A stretch of DNA of 64,000 bases from Dyella acidiphila (lineage in GTDB: Bacteria; Pseudomonadota; Gammaproteobacteria; Xanthomonadales; Rhodanobacteraceae): contig NZ_JACZZA010000014.1 in the NCBI RefSeq assembly GCF_014863405.1, forward strand, positions 1 through 64,000, in the 5' to 3' direction. Positions within the stretch are counted from its first letter, which is position 1. Each line of letters begins with the position of its first letter. The notes beneath the pieces were generated by a model. The model was given only the letters and a program-made list of their open reading frames with translations, was not told where the DNA came from and did no database searches. Positions 37,533 to 45,627 of this stretch are shown here, piece by piece. A program made the position numbers and the translations under genes.

Positions 37533-37990
37533 TCGTTCCTGGTGCATGGCCTGAGCCGATGCGGAAATTATCCAGTCGCGTTCCAGCAAGTGCCGCACGG
37601 GGCATAAAAAGTTGTTGCGTGGCATTTAGGCGGCATGGAGCCTCATGGTGGCGCCCCGTGCAAAAAAGATCAGCATTTTGCTGATGGCTGGCATATGGCA
37701 AAACCATTAATGTGGCTATCGGATCGATGGCAGGCCAATAAGGGTCCCGGGGCCTGTCATTCAGTCGGGCAAAGGCTTTCTTGGCGATATGAAGCCGCCA
37801 GCTTTGACCGGGCGCGGGCGTCACAAGTCAACGAGAAGCTTGCTCCGTAGCGAGATGATCCTGCCGCAAACGTTTTTGACGGTTGATGCAGCACTGTAGG
37901 CATTGAGGCTTATACAACCACGGACACCTTGGCCTGCTGCGCAGACTATCAAAGCGTCATCAGGTGAACCTCTACTCTGAAGGAACTCGC
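37533..37990. other. Intergenic region upstream of the RebB-like gene
   Basis: About 460 bp. One minus-strand ORF of 100 codons is present, but it has atypical composition and no ribosome binding site, so I do not call it. The right end supplies AAGGAACTCGC before the RebB-like ATG. Confidence 0.4.
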
Positions 37991-38557
37991 ATGGCCACGT
38001 CACCCCTTGCCAACAGTCCAATTACCGATGCCGAGACGGACGCCGGTATCCGACTCCCGAACGATGCGCCTGGCACCGCCTTGGGCAATCTCTATCAGGC
38101 CACGGCACATGCCTTGGGTATTGCCGTGGAGAATGCGGTCAATGGCCAGCAGCAAAGCAACATCGTGTTGCAAGCAGCCACCACCCAGGCAGTGATGTTG
38201 CTGTTCACGATACAAACCGCGAGCAGAGCAGAAGCGATGGATGCGGATAAGGCTTTTGCCGTGCAGCCGTCGCCGGTGACAACGGCCGCGTCCAGTGCCA
38301 TGGCTGGCAGCATCGAGCAGGTGCTTGGATCGGCGAATAAACTTGAATTCGATGGTGCCCAATCGTGGTCCCACGCGGTGGGGGAGATAATGAGCACCGC
38401 AGCCCGCGCTTTGTGGGATTTTCAAAAGGTGTCTCTAGATACGGAGATGGCTGTGGTGAAGCAGTCGGCGATGACGGCCGTGTTGATACAAATGATCAAG
38501 TCGCCCGATCAGCTGGAGCAGTATGAGAAGATTCTGGGGCTGATCAAGGAGCTCTAG
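37991..38557 (+). CDS. RebB-family R-body protein, extended orphan form
   Basis: A 188-residue protein. Residues about 8-80 match the RebB family that builds refractile R-body ribbons: SPITDAETDAGIRLPNDAPG, then ALGNLYQATAHALGIAVENA, then NGQQQSNIVLQAATTQAVML. Typical members are about 100 residues, with TDAVTQxNV and LGEAPAMA; here a further roughly 100-residue C-terminal part (GSIEQVLGSANKLEFDGAQS ... YEKILGLIKEL) is attached. No other reb genes or reb-type sigma factor are in the window. AAGGA lies 6 bp before the ATG. R-body assembly is inferred from the family; the tail is unassigned. Confidence 0.78.
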   Translation: MATSPLANSPITDAETDAGIRLPNDAPGTALGNLYQATAHALGIAVENAVNGQQQSNIVLQAATTQAVMLLFTIQTASRAEAMDADKAFAVQPSPVTTAASSAMAGSIEQVLGSANKLEFDGAQSWSHAVGEIMSTAARALWDFQKVSLDTEMAVVKQSAMTAVLIQMIKSPDQLEQYEKILGLIKEL

Positions 38558-38722
38558 CGCAGCCTTGGAGGCAGCTCCCGGCCGGCATATAAAACGAACG
38601 ATTTTGGCAAATTGCTGCAGCCTGATGAGCTCAGCATTTGCTAATGCCGGCCGGATCGCTGCCCGTTATCCGCTCCTTCCACAAAGGCCGCGCATCGAAA
38701 GCGATTACAGGAGCAAATCTGT

Positions 38723-39136
38723 ATGCGCGTGAGTCCGCATCTTACTTTTGACGGCCAGTGCAAAGCGGCGTTTCTCGCCTACCAGAAAATATTGGGTGGC
38801 CAGATCATGACCATGTTGACCTACGGCGAGTCGCCGATGGCTTCACAGGTCGATGGGCAATGGCACGGGCGGATCATTCACGCCACACTCGCGCTGGGCG
38901 ATATCGAGCTGACTGGAGCCGATGCTTTTCCTCACGGCTATACCAAGCCACAAGGTTTCTTCGTCACTTTGACGTTCGATGACCGGGATAAGGCTGCGGC
39001 AGTATTCGAAGCGCTGGCGGAACAAGGTGAGGTGCACTTGCCGTTTGGCGAGACGTTCTGGTCATCCGGTTTTGGCGTGGTGACGGATCGTTTTGGAACG
39101 CCGTGGGAAATCAATGTAGCCCAGGCAGCCCCGTAG
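38723..39136 (+). CDS. PhnB/YjdN-like VOC protein
   Basis: A 137-residue protein of the 3-demethylubiquinone-methyltransferase-like glyoxalase group (PhnB/YjdN). Signatures are VSPHLTFDGQCKAAFLAYQK, HATLALGDIELTGADAFPHG and the closing FWSSGFGVVTDRFGTPWEIN. GGAG lies about 9 bp before the ATG. The function of such proteins is unproven. It is a single gene. Confidence 0.88.
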   Translation: MRVSPHLTFDGQCKAAFLAYQKILGGQIMTMLTYGESPMASQVDGQWHGRIIHATLALGDIELTGADAFPHGYTKPQGFFVTLTFDDRDKAAAVFEALAEQGEVHLPFGETFWSSGFGVVTDRFGTPWEINVAQAAP

Positions 39137-39284
39137 ATTTATCGATTCGCCTGAGGAATGTCGGCTGGCGATTCCACGTCCGCGTTGTCCGCAAGGGGCA
39201 TGGAGCTGGCAGCCGAGGTTTTTCGATCAAGAGCATCAATGCCGGTGGACAGCGTCTTCGGCCTTCAGAAGGTCATGGCTTTGT

Positions 39285-39869
39285 TCAATGGCACACGGTG
39301 GAGCCATCCTGGCCGACCGTGCACCACTGGCCCCTGGCCTGATTGAAGCTCGCAGCCATGCCCCACAGTACCTTGTCCGGGTTCTGCTGCTTCAACTCAC
39401 TCCAGTGCTCCTTGCGAAACTTTTCCTGCTCGGCGTCCGCCTGAACCAGTTTCGCCTGGTATTCCTGCATCGCTTGCTGATGGCGGGCCTGGTTTGCCGC
39501 TTCGTTCGCGCGCCGGGTCTGGGCATCGTTGATCACTTCCTGCTGGCGCTGTTCCTGTTCTTGCCGGATGTTGGTCTGGACGCGTTGCTGGAAGAGGTCG
39601 GAGACGCCGTTTGCGGCAGCGAAGGACCTGGCTTCATCCAGGTGGCCGCTATCGACCATTGCGTAGAGGGTGTTGGCGATATGCCCCTGCTTCGCCTGGG
39701 CGGCCTCGATCGCCGTCTCCTTGTGCAGCAAAGTGGCTTGCTGGCTGGGGCAGGGCGTATCCGCATAGGAAACGGCTCCGTTCTGGCCTGTGCACTTGTA
39801 GATATCCGTGCCGCTGGCCGTTGAGGCCATCAAAAGCAAAAGACCAAGAATCCCCCATCTGGCATGCAT
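39285..39869 (-). CDS. Exported DUF4124 protein with coiled coil
   Basis: A 194-residue exported protein. A signal peptide (LGLLLLMASTASG) precedes a DUF4124 motif (TDIYKCTGQNGAVSYADTPC). A long polar helix rich in Gln and Glu follows (QTNIRQEQEQRQQEVINDAQ, QQAMQEYQAKLVQADAEQEK), probably a coiled coil. The C-terminus ends WCTVGQDGSTVCH with two cysteines. The function is unknown. It is a single gene. Confidence 0.75.
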   Translation of the reverse strand: MHARWGILGLLLLMASTASGTDIYKCTGQNGAVSYADTPCPSQQATLLHKETAIEAAQAKQGHIANTLYAMVDSGHLDEARSFAAANGVSDLFQQRVQTNIRQEQEQRQQEVINDAQTRRANEAANQARHQQAMQEYQAKLVQADAEQEKFRKEHWSELKQQNPDKVLWGMAASFNQARGQWCTVGQDGSTVCH

Positions 39870-40029
39870 GCGCGTTTCCCATTACGTGCAATGGCGACCA
39901 GTCTAGCAAGCCAACCGTGGCCGGGGCGGGGCCAGTGCGCCCTGGCCAAGGCAGTCACCTACTTAGGAGCGAAGAAGGGGCGGCACGGAGAAGGGGCCCC
40001 GCCCATGATGTTCCTGGCCCCGGAAACGA

Positions 40030-40054
40030 AAAGCCCCGGCAGGGCCGGGGCTTT
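40030..40054. terminator. Hairpin terminator
   Basis: AAAGCCCCGGC/GCCGGGGCTTT with an AGG loop. No gene ends close to it on either strand, so it may mark a small transcript or a lost gene. Confidence 0.7.
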
Positions 40055-40215
40055 CGACACATCCTGTGATTGGTGCTGCCCCGCTCGTCTGATAGCGACC
40101 TCCCTGTCACCCTGACATCCGTGCCACCAGCCGATACGTCGGCTGGACTCACGGGGCATGGGCGTATTCTCCGTAAACGCCGGGGGTAGGGGTATCGGGC
40201 GCTTTCGCTTTGTGC

Positions 40216-40233
40216 TGTAGGCGAATTCCTACA
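40216..40233. promoter_or_regulatory. Operator-like palindrome TGTAGGCGAATTCCTACA
   Basis: The dyad TGTAGG-N6-CCTACA lies about 230 bp upstream of the small secreted-protein gene at 40466. A near-identical copy is at 48325-48342. The shape recalls sites of LuxR-type response regulators. Confidence 0.4.
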
Positions 40234-40465
40234 AAAGCTCCAAAGCCCCGGATGGGGACGCGGGACGAGCTATGGCGGACCGCCCCGGTCGACAGGGGCC
40301 GGCAGAATCACCCGAACTGTTGCAGTTCGTAAGATGTTTTGCCCTCTCCGCATGGTCATGCGCAATGTATGCGCGACATCACATTTTCACGTAGGTCCAA
40401 TTGTCCCCTACCTGTTCAAGTACTAGAACCGCCCAGTGGTAATGGACCACACAGGAGGGATTCTC

Positions 40466-40708
40466 ATGAAGATCTTTTCTACGGCCGTAGCGACCGCGTT
40501 GCTTCTGGGTATTGGCGCTTTTGTGCAGGCACCTGCAGTGCATGCCGAAGCAGATCCTCAAAGCTGCGCAACGTGGGAGGCCGGATGCCAGGCAGGCAAC
40601 CTCACAGACTGCAAGGACTACAAGTCGTATTGCACCGGAAGAACGTCACTGGGCGTAACGCTAGATGCCGCGCCGGCAGCCAAGAGCAATGACAGCAAGT
40701 TGGATTAG
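40466..40708 (+). CDS. Small exported cysteine-containing protein
   Basis: An 80-residue protein. A signal peptide (STAVATALLLGIGAFVQAPA) ends near HAEA. The mature peptide has four cysteines in about 25 residues (CATWEAGCQAGNLTDCKDYK, YCTGRTS), suggesting two disulphides. GGAGGG lies 6 bp before the ATG, a strong ribosome binding site that excludes the longer ORF. The function is unknown. A terminator follows. Confidence 0.75.
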   Translation: MKIFSTAVATALLLGIGAFVQAPAVHAEADPQSCATWEAGCQAGNLTDCKDYKSYCTGRTSLGVTLDAAPAAKSNDSKLD

Positions 40709-40774
40709 GCGTAGCTGAGTTCGAGGTGGCCCGTTATGGCCATTGAATGAATTCACTTAACTGACTTGATCAAA

Positions 40775-40802
40775 AAAGCCCCGGGCCATGGTTCGGGGCT
40801 TT
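40775..40802 (+). terminator. Rho-independent terminator
   Basis: AAAGCCCCG/CGGGGCTTT with a 10-nt loop closes the small exported-protein gene about 65 bp after its stop. Confidence 0.85.
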
Positions 40803-40960
40803 CTGTTTGTATGGCTGGGGATATGAAATACGATCGGAATCGATCGTCTATGTCTATCTGGGGTAAAACTTTTACGGCAATATCGCGTGGCAGGTAATTC
40901 CCGGGCTCTTGCGGGCTTTGGGAGTCGATATCGCTGTTTAAAAACCAACAGGGAGGAACT

Positions 40961-41311
40961 ATGAAGTCGCATATATTTATCGCAGCCCTGACGCTGATGG
41001 CGTCGCCGCTGGTCGTGCATGCCTCTTGCGATGCCGTGAAATCCAGCATCGACGCAAAGATCAAAGCCAATGGCGTGAGCCATTACAGTCTGGATGTGGT
41101 GGACGCCGATCAGGCTGATAAGAGCGGCGGCAAGGTGGTGGGGCAATGCGAAGGCAATAAAGCCATCGTGTACTCACGCGGACAAGCCAAGGCGGATGGC
41201 GATTCAAACGGCGCGTCGAAGGAATCGGCAACGCAAGGTAGCGCATCGCCGGATAACGGCTCGCAGGTGCCGCCTCCGGCACCCACTCGATCTGGCCAAA
41301 CCGGCGGCTGA
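40961..41311 (+). CDS. Exported DUF1161 protein
   Basis: A 116-residue exported protein. A signal peptide (IFIAALTLMASPLVVHA) is followed by the DUF1161 pattern: SCDAVKSSIDAKIKANGVSH, YSLDVVDAD and GGKVVGQCEGNKAIVYSRG with two cysteines. The last 40 residues are a low-complexity Ser/Gly/Pro tail. GGGAGGA precedes the ATG. The function of DUF1161 is unknown. Confidence 0.82.
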   Translation: MKSHIFIAALTLMASPLVVHASCDAVKSSIDAKIKANGVSHYSLDVVDADQADKSGGKVVGQCEGNKAIVYSRGQAKADGDSNGASKESATQGSASPDNGSQVPPPAPTRSGQTGG

Positions 41312-41441
41312 TCGCTGGAGCTTGCGCAGGTTTGCAAGAACGGGCGGGGTTTGAAACATTCCGCCCGTCGCGGGCATGCGCCATGTCCGCCCTCCGAACC
41401 AAAGCCGATCTGGCCGAAACCTCAGACCATGGAAGTCATAT

Positions 41442-42017
41442 ATGCATCGATTCGATTGTGCGAAAGCATCAGCAATACTGAAAATTGCATTCGGGGTTGT
41501 CCTTCTTCAAGCGTTCCAGGTGGCTGCCGCAGCATCCTCCGATCACACGCTGGCGCGCCTTGCCGCAGCTGACCAGGCGGACCGCGAGGCTGGTACCAAC
41601 AAAATCGATTGGAGCGTGGTGGGGAAGCGCGATGCTGCCCGCCGCGAACAGGTCACTCAGCTGCTTAATTCGGGCGAAGTTCGCACCGCCGAGGATTACT
41701 TCGATGCAGCGCTGATTTTTCAGCATGGCGACACCATGCAGGATGCACAGCTGGCGCTGGCCCTTGCCACGGTGGCAGCGAGAATCGATCCGGCCAACCG
41801 GGATGCCCGGGTTCTGGCGGCCGACGCCTGGGATCGCGTCATGACGCGTGCCGGCAAGCCTCAATGGTATGGAACGCAATACGTGCGGTCCAAAACGACG
41901 GGAAAGTGGGAGCTTTATCCCACGGAGCCGGACGTGATTACTGAGGCGCAAAGAAGGGAGATAGGTCTTCCCACCTTGGAGGAAGACAAGGCTCATTTGG
42001 ATCAGATCAACAAGTGA
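41442..42017 (+). CDS. Exported DUF6624-like protein
   Basis: A protein of about 191 residues with a hydrophobic N-terminal segment (AILKIAFGVVLLQAFQVAAA). The mature region has DWSVVGKRDAARREQVTQLL, TAEDYFDAALIFQHGDTMQD and AADAWDRVMTRAGKPQWYGT, matching my memory of DUF6624, a helical family of unknown function. The start at 41442 has GGAAG upstream; an earlier in-frame ATG at 41376 would place the signal segment too far in. Confidence 0.7.
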   Translation: MHRFDCAKASAILKIAFGVVLLQAFQVAAAASSDHTLARLAAADQADREAGTNKIDWSVVGKRDAARREQVTQLLNSGEVRTAEDYFDAALIFQHGDTMQDAQLALALATVAARIDPANRDARVLAADAWDRVMTRAGKPQWYGTQYVRSKTTGKWELYPTEPDVITEAQRREIGLPTLEEDKAHLDQINK

Positions 42018-42193
42018 TGGTCCCTGTTGATTCAGTGGGCATGCGCCTTCGTACTAAAGTGATGTCCAGGCCATGATGGCAGCGGGTCGTTGAAGGTTCT
42101 CTAGATGGGGTTGTCTATGGACAGGTGTAGAGGCACCACCAAGCGCGAGTTTTTGCCGGCAAACTGTTGCGTCGGTGTGCGCGGTGGATTGTG

Positions 42194-42628
42194 GTGAGCG
42201 CCAGTAAGCCGGAAAGGCCGATTGAAGTGCGCCAGGGTATCGCTGCGCTCTGGATCGCGATTGGTGTCAGTGCGGCCAACAGCTTGATAAATGCGTTGGT
42301 CTTTCGCATGCAGGAAAGGTTGACATGGGTTGTGCTCGAGCTGGCGATATCGATCCTCTTGTCATGGTTTTTTCTGCGCCTCGTCGCGCGCGGCAAGAGT
42401 TGGGCGCGCGCTACTTATTTAATTATGAAGGTGCCACTCAGCATCGGGGCCATGTTTACCATGTCAGAGACGTGGTGGCCTGTTTCCCCGCTATGTGTAG
42501 TAGTTGCTTGGGGTACGCTTTTTATTACTTTCTAGGGTGCCTATTTGCTTTTTACCTACCCGAGTGACCGTTGGTTTGAAGCGATGAGTGCGAGAGCACC
42601 TTTGGTCGAAGGCCGGATGCTGGAGTAG
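42194..42628 (+). pseudogene. Small membrane protein gene interrupted by an in-frame amber codon
   Basis: The frame from GTG 42194 encodes four hydrophobic segments (GIAALWIAIGVSAANSLINA, WVVLELAISILLSWFFLRLV, IMKVPLSIGAMFTMSETWWP, LCVVVAWGTLFITF), then meets TAG at 42533-42535. Without changing frame it continues GAYLLFTYPSDRWFEAMS and stops at 42626-42628. That tail (LLFTxPSxRWF) is what I expect at the C-terminus of this group of small four-helix proteins. The gene is probably inactivated by a nonsense mutation or makes a truncated protein. The function is unknown. Confidence 0.6.
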
Positions 42629-42727
42629 GCTCGCCTGGTTATGGGTGAGCTTTTCGAATCGAGACGGCGGCTCGAATCCCGTAGAGAATATCCGTCGTAA
42701 GACGCGAACTTGGACAATTATTCAGTT

Positions 42728-43807
42728 ATGCAGCGATTCGACTGGCGTGCCGTCTGTGTATATCTAGGGCTTGCGTTGCTGCTCATTGCCTCTGACGTCA
42801 ACGCTGAAAAATCCAGGGTGTTGTTAGGTGACATACCTTCCGCAGCCTACGAGCATGCTCAGGCCTTGATTGCATTGCCGGACGGCCGTCGGCTGAATCT
42901 ATTTTGCATGGGAAAGGGTTCGCCCGCGGTCATCTTCGAGGCAGGAGCTGGCGACGACAGTTTGAGCTTTCGACGTGTGCAGGGAAGGTTGGCTGCTGTC
43001 ACGCGCGTCTGCAGTTATGACAGAGCCGGGATGGGTTTCAGCGACCCTTCCAACGCGCCGGCGACTGCGCCCCACGTAGTCGACGATCTGCACGCACTGA
43101 TCGAAAAGGCGGCCATACCGTTGCCGGTCATTTTGGTTGGCCATTCCGACGGCGGCTTGTATGCCGCTTTTTATGCGGCCGACCATCCACACGACGTGGC
43201 AGGCCTGGTTTTGATCGATCCCGATAGCCCAGGCTTGGATTTGGCGGCAACCAAGGTGCTTGATCAACCTTGGCTAGATAACTGGCGCAAGAGCGATCAA
43301 GACGACATCAAGCAGGCGCGTCTCTGTTTAACGTTGGCGCAAGGCGGCGAATTGGCGCGCTATCCCACACGATACCCAAAATGTATGGACGATCCGCCGA
43401 ATGCCGATCCCGCGCTTCATCGATTGCTGAATGCACAGCTGGCACGGCCCTCCGAGCAGGAGGCCATGCTCACGGAGGACCTGGATACCGGTCCTGCGCC
43501 GGATGGCGGCTTGTCTGAGGCCGAATTAGCTTTCCAGGACCTTCATTTTGATTTTGGCGACAAACCATTCGTTGTGCTGAGTGGGACAGGCGAACTGGGG
43601 GCACTTCCACTTGCCGAAAGAATCAAGGTTGGCAAAGCCATGTTGGCGAATCAGGCTGCCCTGGCCTCACACTCGTCGCAAGGCAGGCAGGTACTCGTAA
43701 GCAGTAGCTCGGAATACATCCAGAATTCTCATCCGGACGTGGTCGTACGGGTGGTAACGGAAGTGGTCGGCGAGGCCAGGAAGCGTATGGCGGCACACAT
43801 AAACTGA
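42728..43807 (+). CDS. Exported alpha/beta hydrolase with altered catalytic histidine site
   Basis: A 359-residue protein. A signal peptide (YLGLALLLIASDVNA) is followed by a hydrolase fold: oxyanion region PAVIFEAGAGDDSLSFRRVQ, SYDRAGMGFSD and nucleophile motif VGHSDGGLYAAFYA (G-H-S-D-G). In this family the catalytic histidine usually sits in a GSGHYIQ motif; here the aligned residues are SSSSEYIQ, with Glu in its place, though NSHPD follows three residues later. Activity is therefore uncertain. The ATG at 42728 is favoured over a TTG six codons upstream. Confidence 0.8.
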   Translation: MQRFDWRAVCVYLGLALLLIASDVNAEKSRVLLGDIPSAAYEHAQALIALPDGRRLNLFCMGKGSPAVIFEAGAGDDSLSFRRVQGRLAAVTRVCSYDRAGMGFSDPSNAPATAPHVVDDLHALIEKAAIPLPVILVGHSDGGLYAAFYAADHPHDVAGLVLIDPDSPGLDLAATKVLDQPWLDNWRKSDQDDIKQARLCLTLAQGGELARYPTRYPKCMDDPPNADPALHRLLNAQLARPSEQEAMLTEDLDTGPAPDGGLSEAELAFQDLHFDFGDKPFVVLSGTGELGALPLAERIKVGKAMLANQAALASHSSQGRQVLVSSSSEYIQNSHPDVVVRVVTEVVGEARKRMAAHIN

Positions 43808-43924
43808 TATCCGCTGCCCAAGGCAGACGGGCTGGCGGGGGAACCACCACAAACTCTCCAGGAGCATTGTCGATTTCCGACCATCGGCTTCGTCGCCAAT
43901 GCATCACCGTCCAAAGGATCTCCC

Positions 43925-44296
43925 ATGAAATATCTCGGCCTGGCCTACTTCACCCCCGAACAGTTCGCCGCTATGGCGCCGGACGACGTCAAGCAGTTGG
44001 TGAGCCAATGCCCGGCATTGGACGAGAAGATGCGCGCTACCGGCAAGGTTCTGGTTTCCGCGTCGCTTGGCGATCTGGAAACCTGGAGGACGCTTCGTCC
44101 GCGCAGCGGCAAGACAAATGTCAGCGATGGACCCTACACCGAGTCGAAGGAAGTAGTGGGTGGCTTGTTCATCATCGAAGCCGACAGCCGCGACGAGGCG
44201 TTGCGCATCGCGTCCATGCACCCAGCCGCCATGTTGGGCGAGGAAGGCGGATGGGTCGTTGAGCTTATCCCTTTGGATTTTTACTTGGCCCGATGA
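43925..44296 (+). CDS. YciI-family (DGPF domain) protein
   Basis: A 123-residue protein of the YCII-related/DGPF family. It opens MKYLGLAYFTPEQFAAM and has the diagnostic SDGPYTESKEVVGGLFIIEA followed by ALRIASMHPAA. Members often accompany ECF sigma factors, but none is here. A CTCCC-containing spacer precedes the ATG without a strong ribosome binding site. The function is unproven. Confidence 0.88.
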   Translation: MKYLGLAYFTPEQFAAMAPDDVKQLVSQCPALDEKMRATGKVLVSASLGDLETWRTLRPRSGKTNVSDGPYTESKEVVGGLFIIEADSRDEALRIASMHPAAMLGEEGGWVVELIPLDFYLAR

Positions 44297-44418
44297 TGGC
44301 TTGGAGGGCTACCTCAAGCATGCTTTGCAGCTCCTGCCTCCGACAATACTTTCAAGGCTTCGCGAGCCGTCGCGGTGATGTACGCTTCTGCGTCGAAGGC
44401 TAGCCAAAGGAGGAACCA

Positions 44419-44631
44419 GTGGAAGTTCACGGCGAATACATGGGCATCGCATTTGTTCACGAGTACGACATGAATACCGATAGCCGGAAGGGGCGCATTG
44501 AGCTGCTCGAACCCCTGCAGTTGGAAACTTCTGGTGCAGAGGAGGCGACGTGGGAGAAAGAGGCCCGCAAACGCATCGAGGACTCTCTTCGAGAGATCGA
44601 TAGTGAGCCTGATGATGATTCGGAGGCTTGA
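44419..44631 (+). CDS. Small acidic hypothetical protein
   Basis: A 70-residue acidic protein starting at a GTG with AAAGGAGG 6 bp upstream, a strong site that supports it as real. It reads VEVHGEYMGIAFVHEYDMNT, then charged helices ending EPDDDSEA. I recognise no family; there is no signal peptide or membrane segment. Confidence 0.6.
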   Translation: MEVHGEYMGIAFVHEYDMNTDSRKGRIELLEPLQLETSGAEEATWEKEARKRIEDSLREIDSEPDDDSEA

Positions 44632-45058
44632 ATCACTGGAGTGGCTGCCGGGGGGCAGGCAGGCGGTGGCTAATCGTTTTTAACTACCTCCGGCCCGTTT
44701 TTTGTAGCTTTGCTCAGTCCCATTACGAGAGCTCGCTCGAGGAAGAGCTACCCGAATCGCTCGGGAGCCTCGTATAAACGTCGATATCCAGCAGGTGGAC
44801 CTGGAAGTACCGTGTGCGAAGCATGGGCGCCAGATCGCCCAGCGGATCAAGTCCATCGATGGCATCGAATTCAATTTCGACCGCCCTGCGGAGTGCCCGG
44901 CCTGCTGTGCTGAGCGGCAAGCTGTAGATTCTGCTGCGCGGGACCCGATTCAGTGCCAGCACGGGCAAGGCGATGGCGTTGCCACAGGGTTAAATTGCCA
45001 GCAAGCTGGGTTAAGTCTGCTTCCGACCCGAAGCGGACCTTTGAGTAAGGGGATCTTG
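44632..45058. other. Intergenic region with an unresolved ORF and one palindromic repeat
   Basis: A plus-strand frame reads through 44795-45058 with cysteine pairs (CAKHG, ECPACC) and joins the next gene, but lacks a ribosome binding site; a minus-strand 81-codon frame overlaps it. Neither is convincing. A repeat copy lies at 45015-45038. Confidence 0.4.
45015..45038. repeat. Dispersed palindromic repeat, copy 1
   Basis: GTCTGCTTCCGACCCGAAGC followed by GGAC: an imperfect dyad whose arms are GTCYGCTT and AAGCGGAC. Other copies are at 45602, 46532 and 47251. Confidence 0.75.
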
Positions 45059-45574
45059 GTGAGAAGGTTTCTATCAGTTCTTGGCGTTGTATTTCTTGCA
45101 ATTATTGTCGTTGCGTGCGGGATATTCGGCTATCTAGGCCACGCTAGATCTGGGCTCAATGCATCCAGCAAGGCTTTTGTGGATACATCGATTCCTCTGA
45201 TTGCGGCGACTTGGTCGAAGGATAATTTGCTCAATCGTGCATCCGTAGAACTTAAGCAGTCTGCGGAATCCAAGCCACGAGAGTTCCAGGCCTTTTTTTT
45301 GACTCTTGCGAAATTGGGAGCTCTCAAGAAATACGAAGGATCGCGTGGTGGTGCAAACGTATTTCTGGATGCCGCCAAAGGTAAAGTTGTCACGGCTTCA
45401 TATATTGCAGAGGCAACGATGGAGCATGGCGAAGTTTATTTTACCGTTCGACTGGTTCAACGCGACGGCGAGTGGCAATTCCAAAGCTTTGACGTTAAAT
45501 CACCCGCATTTGCGATTGCAACCACCACCCAGGATGTGACGGCTATACGCGAGCCTCCAGCAGTTGGACGTTAG
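45059..45574 (+). CDS. Membrane-anchored hypothetical protein
   Basis: A 171-residue protein starting at GTG 45059 with AAGGGG 7 bp upstream. A single N-terminal membrane segment (FLSVLGVVFLAIIVVACGIF) is followed by a polar extracytoplasmic domain with a helical part (ASVELKQSAESKPREFQAFF) and a strand-rich end (TMEHGEVYFTVRLVQRDGEW). Its base composition is more AT-rich than the flanking core genes. I do not recognise the family. Confidence 0.6.
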   Translation: MRRFLSVLGVVFLAIIVVACGIFGYLGHARSGLNASSKAFVDTSIPLIAATWSKDNLLNRASVELKQSAESKPREFQAFFLTLAKLGALKKYEGSRGGANVFLDAAKGKVVTASYIAEATMEHGEVYFTVRLVQRDGEWQFQSFDVKSPAFAIATTTQDVTAIREPPAVGR

Positions 45575-45601
45575 ATGGCAGCTTTCGATCCGAAGCCTGA
45601 T

Positions 45602-45625
45602 GTCCGCTTTCGACACGGAACGGAC
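45602..45625. repeat. Dispersed palindromic repeat, copy 2 with a partial neighbour
   Basis: GTCCGCTTTCGACACGGAAC then GGAC. A shorter related dyad (GCTTTCGATCCGAAGC) lies just before it at about 45581-45596. Confidence 0.75.
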
Positions 45626-45627
45626 CC

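Larger units (their letters stand above)
39870..40465. other. Intergenic region with a terminator and an operator-like palindrome
   Basis: About 600 bp without a convincing gene. A terminator lies at 40030-40054 and an 18-bp palindrome at 40216-40233. The GC-rich block between them encodes no ORF with a ribosome binding site. Confidence 0.45.

Noticed and set aside
37522-37824. 100-codon minus-strand ORF between the GST and RebB-like genes
   Set aside because: No ribosome binding site, no recognisable motif and atypical composition.
42655-42700. tRNA-like CGGCGGCTCGAATCCCG segment
   Set aside because: Only a T-arm-like stretch is present; no acceptor, D or anticodon arms can be formed.
44723-44968. 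81-codon minus-strand ORF
   Set aside because: It competes with an equally weak plus-strand frame and lacks a ribosome binding site; left as unresolved.
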